Part shown: positions 1 through 7,844 of the stretch, piece after piece
Layout of the letters: each line of letters begins with the position of its first letter
Position numbering within the stretch: the stretch's first letter is position 1
NCBI GenBank assembly: GCA_964450685.1
Contig: CAYVDN010000006.1
Coordinates: 33,198 to 97,197, forward strand
Origin: JBAOHV01 sp964450685
Lineage (GTDB): Bacteria > Actinomycetota > Acidimicrobiia > Acidimicrobiales > Microtrichaceae
Length of the DNA: 64,000 nt
Reading direction: 5' to 3'
Translations under genes and position numbers: made by a program
The notes under the pieces: generated by a model
Databases searched by the model: none
What the model was told of the DNA's origin: nothing
Seen by the model: the letters and a program-made list of their open reading frames with translations, nothing else

Positions 1-1319
1 ACGACCCGATTCTCAGCTTCGTCTACCGGCAGGTGGGAGCGGACGACACGCCGTCGGACACGTTCGCCACCTACCAGGGCTACAGCGAGTTGCTGGGCCG
101 CTACTTCGAGACGTATCGCCGGCGGATCGAACTGGTTCGTTACGACGCCACGGGGTCGATCAGCGACGACGTCGCCGCCACCACCGACGCCGAGACGATC
201 GCGCGTGACATCGAGCCGTTCGCTGTGATCGGAGGGCCGATGCTGAGCGATGCGTTCGCCGAGACACTCGCCGCGAACGAGATCATGTGCGTGTCCTGCG
301 TGCCGGGCAGGACTACCGAGTGGTACGAGCAGCGGGCCCCCTACGTCTGGGACCTGCAGAAGAACACCGGTCAGTCACAGTCGATGGCCGCCGAGTACGT
401 CGGCAAGCGCCTGGCCGGTCGGCCGGCGAGCTTCGGCGGCGATGCCGTCCGGGACGAGCAGCGCATGTTCGGTCTGATCTACCTCTCGTCGGGTCCCGAG
501 GCGGAGGCGCTCCGTGAACGGATGGAGGAGGTGCTGGCCGATGACTACGGGGTCACCTTCGCCGACGTCGCGTCGTTCACCGATCCGATCTCGCTGGGCG
601 GCCAGGCACGGGAGATGCTCGCCCGGATGAAGTCGAGAGGCGTCACGACCATCCTCTACGTCGGTGACCCCCTTGCTCCGCAGGCCCTGACGCAGAACGC
701 GACCGCCCAGGACTATTTCCCCGAATGGGTGGTGACCGGCTCGTCGCTGGTCGACACCTCGGTGTTCGGACGCACCTACGACCAGGAGCAGTGGCGTCAC
801 GCGTTCGGTCCCTCGAACCTGTTCGCCCGCGTCTCTCCATCGGTCGCGGGTGCGGTGTCGCTGTACCACTGGTACTACGGCGAGGACCCTCCGGCCCGCT
901 CCACCGCGCCGCTGATCCTGCCGAACCTCCAGTTCATCTACTCCGTCGTCCAGGGGGCGGGCACCGAGTTGACCCACGAGATGTTCCAGCGCGCCGTCTT
1001 CGGTGCGCAGATCATCCCCGGCAACGTCCTCTCACCCCAGATCTCCTGGGGTGAGCGCGGCATCTGGCCGGGAGTGGACTACGCCGGGGTGGACGATCAG
1101 ACCGAGGTCTGGTGGGACGCCGAGGCAGAAGGTGTAGACGAGACCGGCAAGAACGGCCGCGGGCTCTGGGCGTACGTCGACGGCGGTGAGCGATACCTGC
1201 CCGGCGAGTGGCCGGAGACCGAGCCGAAGGTGTTCGACCCCGAAGGTGCGGTGACCGTCTACGACGAGTTGCCGCCCGGCATCACCCTGCCCGAGTACGA
1301 GCCCCTACCAGAGGAGTGA
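1..1319 (+). CDS. Periplasmic substrate-binding protein, 5' truncated
   Basis: The reading frame is open through the left edge (codons from base 3), so the start and any signal peptide lie outside the window; the GTG at 33 is internal. The roughly 438 visible residues look like a type I periplasmic binding protein of the branched-chain amino acid ABC or receptor family. Features include a segment reading FAVIGGPMLSDAFAETLAAN followed by long alternating alpha/beta stretches. The C-terminus is rich in Trp, Glu and Pro. It probably binds a small solute outside the membrane, but no transporter genes are visible beside it. The family call is moderate; the ligand is unknown. Confidence 0.6.
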   Translation, partial: DPILSFVYRQVGADDTPSDTFATYQGYSELLGRYFETYRRRIELVRYDATGSISDDVAATTDAETIARDIEPFAVIGGPMLSDAFAETLAANEIMCVSCVPGRTTEWYEQRAPYVWDLQKNTGQSQSMAAEYVGKRLAGRPASFGGDAVRDEQRMFGLIYLSSGPEAEALRERMEEVLADDYGVTFADVASFTDPISLGGQAREMLARMKSRGVTTILYVGDPLAPQALTQNATAQDYFPEWVVTGSSLVDTSVFGRTYDQEQWRHAFGPSNLFARVSPSVAGAVSLYHWYYGEDPPARSTAPLILPNLQFIYSVVQGAGTELTHEMFQRAVFGAQIIPGNVLSPQISWGERGIWPGVDYAGVDDQTEVWWDAEAEGVDETGKNGRGLWAYVDGGERYLPGEWPETEPKVFDPEGAVTVYDELPPGITLPEYEPLPEE

Positions 1320-1350
1320 GCCGGGGTGGTCAGCTGTCGCCGGGGTGGTC
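1320..1350. repeat. 12-bp direct repeat over a stop codon
   Basis: GCCGGGGTGGTC occurs at 1320-1331 and again at 1339-1350 (period 19). It spans the gap between the convergent genes and includes the stop of the minus-strand PAC2 gene. Confidence 0.7.
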
Positions 1351-2226
1351 CCGCAGGAACTCCTGGAGCTCCTCGGCCAGTTCGTCGCCGCTTGGCAGGC
1401 TGTCGAAATCGATCGTCGGCGCATCGTCGGGACCACCGAGGCCCTGGTCCATCAGCTCCTCGAGCTGGCTGATCATCGTGCGGTGCTCGGGGTTCTCGGC
1501 GACCAGCTCGTCGAGCCGCACCCTGGTGCCGCGGGCGTCCGACGGAAGCTGGCCGGCGTCGACCCGCAGTCCGGCGACGTCGCCGAGGCCCTCGAGAAGC
1601 GCCACGCTCGCAGCCGGGTATGGCATGGACGCAACGTAATGAGGGACCTGGGCCCAGAGCCCGAGTGTCGGCAGACCGGCCTCGTTCGCTGTGACGTCGA
1701 TGACGGTGTGGATGCCGGCGGGGACGTCGAGCGTGCCACGGACGTACCCGTGCAGAGAGCCTGATAGGTCCGCTGACGACGTCGTTATCGACAAGGCAGT
1801 AGGACGGGTGTGGGCGACTGGAGCGGGGTAGGCGCCGAGGGTGACGATCATCCGGCACTCGTGGTCGTCGGCCAGTTCGACGACGGTGTCGGCGAACGCC
1901 TGCCACTCGTAGTCCGGTTCGGCACCGACGAGTGCCAACACATCGTTGCCGGCGTTGTCGGTGCCGGCACGCAGCTCGATGGCGGGCCAGGTCAGCCCGG
2001 TCACCAGACCGTTCACGAGGTGCATGATCGGTCGGCGCGACCTGTGGTCCAGGAGGCGGTCGGCGTCGAACTCGGCGATCGTCTCGGCGTTCGTCGCTGC
2101 GAGCAGGGCTGCGATCGCATTGGCTCCGCCCGCACCCGAGTCGATCCAGCCATCGAGCGCGACGACCATCACGGGTTCGGTGAGCTCCGGTGCGAAGTGG
2201 ACCTCGACCAGGGGGTTCTCGCTCAT
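1330..2226 (-). CDS. PAC2 family protein (proteasome-assembly-chaperone-like)
   Basis: This 298-residue protein matches the actinobacterial PAC2 family. It has an N-terminal VMVVALDGWIDSGAGGANA segment, a central MIVTLGAYPAPVAHTRP segment and a C-terminal acidic tail. Family members resemble archaeal/eukaryotic proteasome assembly chaperones, and actinobacteria often have 20S proteasomes; no proteasome genes are in this window. The ATG overlaps the stop of the upstream kinase-like gene by 4 nt, so the two are translationally coupled. The biochemical role is inferred only from the family. Confidence 0.8.
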   Translation of the reverse strand: MSENPLVEVHFAPELTEPVMVVALDGWIDSGAGGANAIAALLAATNAETIAEFDADRLLDHRSRRPIMHLVNGLVTGLTWPAIELRAGTDNAGNDVLALVGAEPDYEWQAFADTVVELADDHECRMIVTLGAYPAPVAHTRPTALSITTSSADLSGSLHGYVRGTLDVPAGIHTVIDVTANEAGLPTLGLWAQVPHYVASMPYPAASVALLEGLGDVAGLRVDAGQLPSDARGTRVRLDELVAENPEHRTMISQLEELMDQGLGGPDDAPTIDFDSLPSGDELAEELQEFLRDHPGDS

Positions 2227-3320
2227 GAGATCTCCTTCGATGCATCGCGTGTCAGCTCGGTGAGGTGGTCGAGCATGTGGCGGAAACCCGAGATCGTCTG
2301 CGCCGGGACGTCACCCATGGCGCCGCCGGCGTAACGCGCATAGACGCCGGCGATGATGCAGGTGAGCTTCCAGTAGCCGAACGCCACGTAGAACGGAAGG
2401 TCGGACAGGTCCCTACTCGATGCCCTTGCGTAGCGCTCGATGAGTTCGCGCTTGCGAGGGAAGCCGTCGAGTGCAGTCGGTGAGGCCTGGGGCATCACGG
2501 CGTCCTCGTCGGGGTCGGACCAGTAGACCCAAAGCAGACCGACATCTGCCAGAGGGTCTCCGAGGGTGCAGATCTCCCAGTCGAGCACTGCCGCGATCGA
2601 TCCGTCCGCGCCCAGCATGCAGTTGTCGAGCCGGTAGTCGCCGTGCACGATCGTGGCAGGGCCCTGCGGCGGCACCGTGCGGGCCAACAGGTCGTGGACG
2701 TCGTGGACCGCCTGCAGGCCGAGGCCGCCGTCGACCTGTGCCTCGGACCCCTGGAACTGGGTGTACCAGCGTCTCAGCTGGCGGGCCACGTAGTCCTCCT
2801 TACGGCCCAGTTCTCCGAGCCCGACTCGGTCGACGTCGACAGCATGGATCGATGCGAGGACGTCGATGATCGACTCGCCGGCACGGGACCGCTGGGCCGC
2901 GTCGAGCGAAGCGGCATCGTCGTGCGAGCGGATCACCCTGCCCTCGACGAAGTCCATTACGTAGAACGGCGCTCCGTTGACCGACGGGTCATCGCACAGC
3001 CCGACAGTCGGTGGCACAGGGACATCCGTCGGGCCGAGAGCCGAGATGATCGTGTGTTCCCTGGACATGTCGTGAGCGGTTGCAAGTACCTGACCCAGCG
3101 GAGGTCGACGCAGCACCCACCGGCGCGAAGTCGTGTCCGTGACCGAGTAGGTGAGGTTGGAGTGGCCGCCGGCGATCAACTCGAAACGCAGCGGTGCCGC
3201 TGCTTCGGGCACGTGCTGGGCGAACCAGCGGGTCACGCCGGCCGCGTCGATCCCGTCGGGAACACCGGACGTCGCCCCCGAACGGGGTGAGTCTGGGGAC
3301 AGGTCGGTTGCGTCGTTCAC
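2223..3320 (-). CDS. APH-fold phosphotransferase (ACAD10/APH-like)
   Basis: About 365 residues of the aminoglycoside-phosphotransferase/choline-kinase fold. The Brenner motif reads IVHGDYRLDNCML and the metal-binding segment AVLDWEICTLGDPLADVG, so both catalytic Asp residues are present. Relatives are often annotated as ACAD10-like kinases or macrolide phosphotransferases; the substrate is unknown and drug resistance should not be assumed. I chose GTG 3320 because GGAG lies 6 nt upstream and a TAGCGT -10 hexamer sits at 3364-3369. The longer reading to 3365 would begin inside that promoter. It forms an operon with the PAC2 gene. Confidence 0.75.
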   Translation of the reverse strand: MNDATDLSPDSPRSGATSGVPDGIDAAGVTRWFAQHVPEAAAPLRFELIAGGHSNLTYSVTDTTSRRWVLRRPPLGQVLATAHDMSREHTIISALGPTDVPVPPTVGLCDDPSVNGAPFYVMDFVEGRVIRSHDDAASLDAAQRSRAGESIIDVLASIHAVDVDRVGLGELGRKEDYVARQLRRWYTQFQGSEAQVDGGLGLQAVHDVHDLLARTVPPQGPATIVHGDYRLDNCMLGADGSIAAVLDWEICTLGDPLADVGLLWVYWSDPDEDAVMPQASPTALDGFPRKRELIERYARASSRDLSDLPFYVAFGYWKLTCIIAGVYARYAGGAMGDVPAQTISGFRHMLDHLTELTRDASKEIS

Positions 3321-3363
3321 GGCGCGCTCCGGGATCGGTAGGGGTGGAAGGGGCGGGGCGACC

Positions 3364-3369
3364 ACGCTA
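3364..3369 (-). promoter_or_regulatory. -10 hexamer of the APH-like/PAC2 operon
   Basis: Minus-strand TAGCGT, divergent from the thioredoxin gene promoter 40 bp away. The expected transcript starts near 3356 and leaves about 36 nt before GTG 3320. Confidence 0.45.
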
Positions 3370-3408
3370 GTTGCCGCGCGGTGATCACGGCCGTCGAAGC
3401 GCCACCCT

Positions 3409-3414
3409 TAAACT
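3409..3414 (+). promoter_or_regulatory. -10 hexamer, leaderless, thioredoxin-TPR gene
   Basis: TAAACT is followed by 8 nt and then ATG 3423. No ribosome binding site fits in between, so the mRNA should begin at or next to the start codon. Confidence 0.55.
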
Positions 3415-3422
3415 CCCTGGCC

Positions 3423-4124
3423 ATGGTCGACGTCACCGATGCCACGTTCCAGACAGCTGTCATAGATCGCTCCGCTGTAGTGCCCGTGCTCGTCGACCTC
3501 TGGGCTGAGTGGTGCGGCCCCTGCAAGACCCTCGGACCGATCCTCGAACGGGTCGTGGCAGAAACCGACGGAGGGGTCGAGCTGGCCAAGGTCGACGTCG
3601 ACTCGAATCCGGCCATCGCCCAGGCCTTCCGCGCACAGTCGATACCCGCGGTCCATGCGATCAAGGACGGCCGCCCGGTCGACTCGTTCCTGGGTGCGCT
3701 GCCCGAAGCAGAGGTGCGGGCCTTCGTGCAGCGGCTCCTGCCCCCGAAGGAGCTGAGCGAGGTCGAGCGGCTCGTCGAGGTCGGCGACGAGGCGTCACTT
3801 CTGGCGGCATTGGAGCTGGAGGCCGACAACGTAGAGGCAGTCATCTCGCTCGCCGAGCTGTACGCGGGTGAGGAGCGTGGCGCGGAGGCGCTGGCCCTGC
3901 TCGAGCGCATCCCCGAGTCACCCGACACCCGCCGTGTGGCCGCGCTGGCTCGCCGTGGCCCTGTGGCGGCGTCGGGAATCGACGGTCGCCTGGCCGAGCT
4001 GCTGCGATCGGTGAAGGCCGACGACGACGCCCGGCGTGAGTTCGTCGACCTGCTCGAGCTGCTCGCCGACGACGACCCGACCAAGGTCGACTGGCGGCGC
4101 AAGCTGAGCGCCCAGCTGTTCTAG
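3423..4124 (+). CDS. Thioredoxin with C-terminal TPR-like region (CnoX/YbbN type)
   Basis: This 233-residue protein starts at ATG 3423 (MVDVTDATF). An in-frame upstream ATG at 3381 would run through the promoter. The N-terminal thioredoxin domain has the active site AEWCGPCKTLGP and the cis-proline segment SIPAVHAIKDG. The C-terminal half is helical and TPR-like (DEASLLAALELEADNVEAV and following). This domain order is that of CnoX/YbbN chaperone-redoxins, which protect proteins from oxidative damage; unlike E. coli YbbN it keeps the CGPC redox pair. It is a single-gene unit. Confidence 0.85.
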   Translation: MVDVTDATFQTAVIDRSAVVPVLVDLWAEWCGPCKTLGPILERVVAETDGGVELAKVDVDSNPAIAQAFRAQSIPAVHAIKDGRPVDSFLGALPEAEVRAFVQRLLPPKELSEVERLVEVGDEASLLAALELEADNVEAVISLAELYAGEERGAEALALLERIPESPDTRRVAALARRGPVAASGIDGRLAELLRSVKADDDARREFVDLLELLADDDPTKVDWRRKLSAQLF

Positions 4125-4129
4125 CCCGG

Positions 4130-4155
4130 CCCTGCTGGTCTGGACCGCCCTGCTG
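4130..4155. repeat. Short degenerate tandem duplication after a stop codon
   Basis: CCCTGCTG recurs at 4130-4137 and 4148-4155, with partly similar flanks (period 18), a few bases after the thioredoxin stop codon. Confidence 0.5.
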
Positions 4156-4212
4156 TTTTGGCCGGGGAGCGCGACCCTCATCGCTGAGCGTCGGCCCGGC
4201 GACCTCGGCGGC

Positions 4213-4218
4213 TACCGT
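4213..4218 (+). promoter_or_regulatory. Candidate -10 hexamer for comEA-comEC-folP2-holA
   Basis: TACCGT preceded by GGC. The transcript would carry a leader of about 65 nt before the comEA GTG at 4292, which has an AAGGGGA ribosome binding site. Confidence 0.35.
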
Positions 4219-4291
4219 TCGTGGCCTTCCCCCAGAAGCCCACGCGGCGCCTTGAACAGTCGCGCGCTGCTGATCGAAGGGGACGGCCACA

Positions 4292-5068
4292 GTGGTCGAC
4301 GACGGGGCATTCACCGACGCCACCGGGCGGGCCCAGGCAGCACTTGACCGCCTTGTCCGTGACAGCGGGTCCACCGAGGCTCCACGTGGACGCCGGGTAC
4401 GGGTCGCCGCCCTGGTCCTCGCCACCGTCGCTGTGATCCTGGTCCTCGTGTTCCGGCGCCCCGCCCCCGTGGAGGAGAGCCTGCCGATGGTGGCCGACAG
4501 CGCTGCCGAATCAGCTGGGTCCGAGTCAGATGGGTCCGAATCAGGTGGGTCTGGATCCGACACCGGGTCCGAGCAGGAGGTCGCGACGACCGTCGCCGAC
4601 GCCGGACTCGTGGTGCACGTGGTCGGCGCCGTGGCCTCGCCAGGAGTGGTCACCCTCGGGGCGGGTAGCAGAGTCGTCGACGCGGTCACGGCTGCAGGAG
4701 GGCTCCGGCCGGACGCCGATCCCGATCGGGTCAACCTGGCGGCGCCGCTCGAGGACGGCCAGAGGGTGGTGGTGCCCGTGGTGGGCCAGGAACCGCCGAC
4801 AGTGGTCGGTTCGGGTGGCACGGGCGGGTCCTCGGCGGGGGATGGGTCGTCGTCCGCCGGATCGCAGTCCGCGCCGATCGACCTGAACTCGGCAACCGCG
4901 CAGGATCTCGAGACCCTGCCTGGAGTCGGGCCGGCGACATCGTCGGCGATCATCAGCCACCGCGAGAAGGAAGGGCCCTTCCGTAGTGTTGATGACCTCC
5001 TCGACGTACGTGGCATCGGTGAGGCGAAGCTCGATGCTCTCAGGGATCTGGTCTCCGTCGGGTCATGA
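4292..5068 (+). CDS. comEA: ComEA-like DNA-binding protein
   Basis: 258 residues. A basic N-terminus precedes one transmembrane segment (VAALVLATVAVILVLVF), a Ser/Gly/Glu-rich spacer made of 15-bp coding repeats, an SLBB-type domain (VVHVVGAVASPGVVTLG) and a C-terminal double helix-hairpin-helix (DLNSATAQDLETLPGVGPAT, then DDLLDVRGIGEAKLDAL). The order matches ComEA, the membrane-anchored receptor that takes up double-stranded DNA in competence. The GTG start has AAGGGGA 9 nt upstream. The gene is coupled to comEC by an ATGA overlap. No other uptake genes are here, except that the Tad pilus lies 12 kb away. Confidence 0.9.
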   Translation: MVDDGAFTDATGRAQAALDRLVRDSGSTEAPRGRRVRVAALVLATVAVILVLVFRRPAPVEESLPMVADSAAESAGSESDGSESGGSGSDTGSEQEVATTVADAGLVVHVVGAVASPGVVTLGAGSRVVDAVTAAGGLRPDADPDRVNLAAPLEDGQRVVVPVVGQEPPTVVGSGGTGGSSAGDGSSSAGSQSAPIDLNSATAQDLETLPGVGPATSSAIISHREKEGPFRSVDDLLDVRGIGEAKLDALRDLVSVGS

Positions 5069-6960
5069 GCCTGGGTGCCGGCCGGGACAGCTCGGCTTCC
5101 GAGAGCGGGTCCACACCTCCGGGCGCACACGCAAGGTTTGCTCGGTCGTCGCTGCAGCGTGTGGACGTGGCTCATCTGCTCGTAGCGGCAGCGGTGACGC
5201 TGTCGGCGTGGTTGACCTTGCCGCTCGATCGGAACACCGCCCTGGTGTCGGTCGCTGTGATGGTGGTCACGGGCGTTCTTGTCCGAGAACCGCTGCTGTT
5301 GGCGGCGTCAGCGATCCTGTTCACGGGGGCGAACGCCGGCGAGCAGCTTCGAGCACTCGCTGTCGAACCGCCCGCGAGCGTGAGCGGAATCGCTCTTCTC
5401 GTGGGGGACCCGGAGCGGTCGGACTTCGGTTGGCAGGTGCTGCTGGAGTTCGCCGGTCGCCGATACGCGGCAGCTGTCGACGGAGATGTCGGACGACCCC
5501 TGTCGACGCTCGCGACCGGTGATCACGTGGTCGTGGAGGGACGCCCCCGACCGTTGCGCAACGCACCGGTCGGGTGGGTCCGCTCCAACCACCTCGTCGC
5601 AAGGCTTGCGGTCCGTAGTCTCGAACGGGGTCCTCCGGCCGCTCCGTGGTACCGGTTGGCCAACGGTGTCAGGAACGTGCTCGCCGCCGGTTCACGGTCG
5701 TTCGACCAGGAGCGGAGCCCGCTGTATCTGGGGATGGTGATAGGCGACGACCGAGACCTGTCCGCTCTGCGCGAGTTCCGGTTCCGGTCGGCTGGACTCA
5801 CCCATCTGAGCGCCGTGTCCGGTCAGAACGTCGGGTTCCTACTGCTCCTGTTCTCACCCGTGCTGGCCAGGTTCGAACGGCGCGCGCGTTGGGCGGCGAC
5901 CTGCTTCGTCCTGGTGTTCTTCGTGCTGGTCACCCGGGCGGACCCGTCGGTGCTCCGGGCGGCAGTCATGGCATCGGTCGCGGCAGCCGCACTCTCGAGC
6001 GGCAGGTCGTTGTCGACGTCGCGGGCGCTCGCGGTCGCCGTGGTGGTCCTGTTGATCGTGGATCCCCTGATGGTGCACTCGATCGGGTTCTCGTTGTCGG
6101 TGACCGCGACGCTCGCGCTCGTGTTCGCGGCTCCACTCGTGGCGATGCATCTGCCCGGCCCCAGTTGGCTGCGCGTACCGCTATCAGCGACTGTGTGCGC
6201 GCAGCTGGCGACTGCACCTCTGCTGGCGTCGATCGGATCGACCAGCTCCCCGATGGCAGTACCTGCCAACCTGCTCGCCGTACCCGTCGCCGGAGCGGTG
6301 ATGGTGCTCGGCATGACCGTGGGCACTGTGGCAGGTCTGGTGGCAGAACCGATCGCCGCGGTCCTGCAGCTGCCGTGCCGGGCTGCAGTCGGATGGGTGG
6401 ACATGGTCGCAGCGGTCGCTTCCGGCGTGCCGTGCCGACCCATCGGGATCGCCCGGTTGGCGGCCGTGGTGACACTCGTGGCTCTGGCTGTCGTCGCCAG
6501 GTCGCGGTCGGTCGGAGCGTGTGCGGCAGAGCGGCCCTGGGGGCTGTCGGCGCTGCGTGTGTGTCGACGACTCGTCCTGGTCGCTGCCGTTGTCGTGGTG
6601 GTCATCTCGTGCTGGCCGAGCCGACCCGGCGCCGGGGTGTTCAGCCCGGCGAAGGGAGTGGATGTCGTCGTAGGAGGATGTGGCGCAGTGGTGGTGAAAC
6701 TCTCACGCGGAGCTCGCGGGGTGGCTACGCTCACGGCCCTTTCATCCATGGGAGTCAGACGGGTCGACGTGTTGGTGGTGGGTGGAGGAGCGGGCCGTGT
6801 CGGCGCGTCGGTCGCCGAGCAGTGGCCGGTCCGGCGACGTCTCGACGAGGGACGCGTGTCCGGTCCGGAGTCGTTCTCAGTAGGGGGAGTGGACGTGGAT
6901 GTGAGCGAGGACGCTGTGCAGATAGGGCTGTCGGAGGGGCCGTGTAGTTTGGGTCCGTGA
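5065..6960 (+). CDS. comEC: ComEC/Rec2 DNA-translocation channel lacking a metal-binding nuclease domain
   Basis: 631 residues. N-terminal membrane helices are followed by a DUF4131/OB-like region and the Competence domain, with its typical GLTHLSAVSGQNVGFLLLLF segment and many transmembrane helices to about residue 520. The last 110 residues keep a beta-lactamase-like beginning (GVDVVVGGCGAVVVKLSRGA). They lack the HxHxDH metal motif and the rest of the lactamase fold, so the protein is shorter than full ComEC (about 750 residues). It should form the inner-membrane ssDNA channel; the degradative nuclease function looks lost or is supplied elsewhere. Starts within the comEA stop. Confidence 0.88.
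   Translation: MSLGAGRDSSASESGSTPPGAHARFARSSLQRVDVAHLLVAAAVTLSAWLTLPLDRNTALVSVAVMVVTGVLVREPLLLAASAILFTGANAGEQLRALAVEPPASVSGIALLVGDPERSDFGWQVLLEFAGRRYAAAVDGDVGRPLSTLATGDHVVVEGRPRPLRNAPVGWVRSNHLVARLAVRSLERGPPAAPWYRLANGVRNVLAAGSRSFDQERSPLYLGMVIGDDRDLSALREFRFRSAGLTHLSAVSGQNVGFLLLLFSPVLARFERRARWAATCFVLVFFVLVTRADPSVLRAAVMASVAAAALSSGRSLSTSRALAVAVVVLLIVDPLMVHSIGFSLSVTATLALVFAAPLVAMHLPGPSWLRVPLSATVCAQLATAPLLASIGSTSSPMAVPANLLAVPVAGAVMVLGMTVGTVAGLVAEPIAAVLQLPCRAAVGWVDMVAAVASGVPCRPIGIARLAAVVTLVALAVVARSRSVGACAAERPWGLSALRVCRRLVLVAAVVVVVISCWPSRPGAGVFSPAKGVDVVVGGCGAVVVKLSRGARGVATLTALSSMGVRRVDVLVVGGGAGRVGASVAEQWPVRRRLDEGRVSGPESFSVGGVDVDVSEDAVQIGLSEGPCSLGP
6945..6950 (+). promoter_or_regulatory. -10 hexamer, leaderless, folP2-like gene
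   Basis: TAGTTT lies inside the 3' end of comEC and is followed by 6 nt and GTG 6957. It suggests that folP2-like/holA can be transcribed separately from the competence genes. Confidence 0.45.
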
Positions 6961-7844
6961 TCCTGGAGCTGGGTCCGGACCACCGGTACGACATCACCCA
7001 TCGAGCACTCGTGATGGGAATCCTCAACAGGACTCCGGACTCGTTCTTCGACGGTGGTCGATACTTCGCCTTCGACGGGTTCCTGTCGAAGGCGGAAGCA
7101 CTCGTCGACGACGGCGCTGACTTCTTGGACGTGGGCGGCGTGAAGGCCGGGCCGGGACCCGAAGTCGGTACCGAGGAGGAGCTCGAGCGCGTCGTTCCGG
7201 CGGTTGCAGCGCTCCGTGAGCGCTTCGACGTGCCCGTCTCGGTGGACACGTGGAACCCGGTGGTGCTCCGTGCAGCGCTCGAGGCTGGTGCGGCGGTCGG
7301 CAACGACATCTCCGGCTTCGCCGCCCCCGACTACCTGTCGATCTGCGCCGAGTTCGGGGCGAGTGTCGTCGCCACCCACATCCGCCTGGGACCGCGGATC
7401 CCCGACCCCGAGCCGGTGTACCGGGACCTCTGCGCCGATGTCCGTCACTTCCTCGGCGAGCGTGCACAGATGGCACTGGACGCGGGAATTCCGCGGGAGC
7501 GCATCATGGTCGACGACGGTCTCGACCTGGGCAAGACCGAGCCCCAGTCCCTGGAGCTGCTGCGGACATCGGATCAGCTCGTGGCGCTCGGATACGCGGC
7601 GTTCCTGTCCGCCTCCAACAAACGATTCCTGGGCGAGCTGCTCTGCTTGGATGTCACGGACAGGCGTGAGGCCAGTCACGCTGCTCACGTGGTGGGTATC
7701 AGCCTCGGTTGCCGGGTACTGAGGGCACATGACGTGCGTGGCGCCCGCCGAACGGTGGACATAGTCGCGGAGCTGCTCGAGCGCCGGGCGGAGCATGCTC
7801 CATCACCGGGACAGGCTCCATCACCGGGCCAGGCGGTGTACTGA
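6957..7844 (+). CDS. Dihydropteroate synthase homologue, FolP2 type
   Basis: 295-residue TIM-barrel protein of the pterin-binding family: VMGILNRTPDSFFDGGRYF near the N-terminus and SVDTWNPVVLRAALEAGA centrally. Where canonical DHPS has a GGESTRPG loop this protein has GGVKAGPGPEV, and where canonical enzymes read DPGxGFxK it has DDGLDLGKT. These are hallmarks of the mycobacterial FolP2 branch, reported to lack DHPS activity. The dihydropteroate role is therefore doubtful despite the usual annotation. The C-terminus ends in two APSPGQ units from an 18-bp tandem repeat. It overlaps comEC by 4 nt and holA by 1 nt. Confidence 0.8.
   Translation: MILELGPDHRYDITHRALVMGILNRTPDSFFDGGRYFAFDGFLSKAEALVDDGADFLDVGGVKAGPGPEVGTEEELERVVPAVAALRERFDVPVSVDTWNPVVLRAALEAGAAVGNDISGFAAPDYLSICAEFGASVVATHIRLGPRIPDPEPVYRDLCADVRHFLGERAQMALDAGIPRERIMVDDGLDLGKTEPQSLELLRTSDQLVALGYAAFLSASNKRFLGELLCLDVTDRREASHAAHVVGISLGCRVLRAHDVRGARRTVDIVAELLERRAEHAPSPGQAPSPGQAVY
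7797..7832 (+). repeat. 18-bp tandem duplication in the folP2 3' end
   Basis: Two copies (7797-7814 and 7815-7832) with 17 of 18 bases identical. They encode a repeated APSPGQ just before the stop codon. Confidence 0.85.

Noticed and set aside
3841..5175. A 444-codon minus-strand frame over the thioredoxin and comEA genes
   Set aside because: It is a GC-composition shadow of genes with clear active-site motifs on the other strand.
5823..7796. A 657-codon open frame on the minus strand opposite comEC/folP2
   Set aside because: It covers two well-supported plus-strand genes and has a low-complexity Arg/Thr/Pro-rich composition typical of GC-rich antisense frames; no domain is seen.
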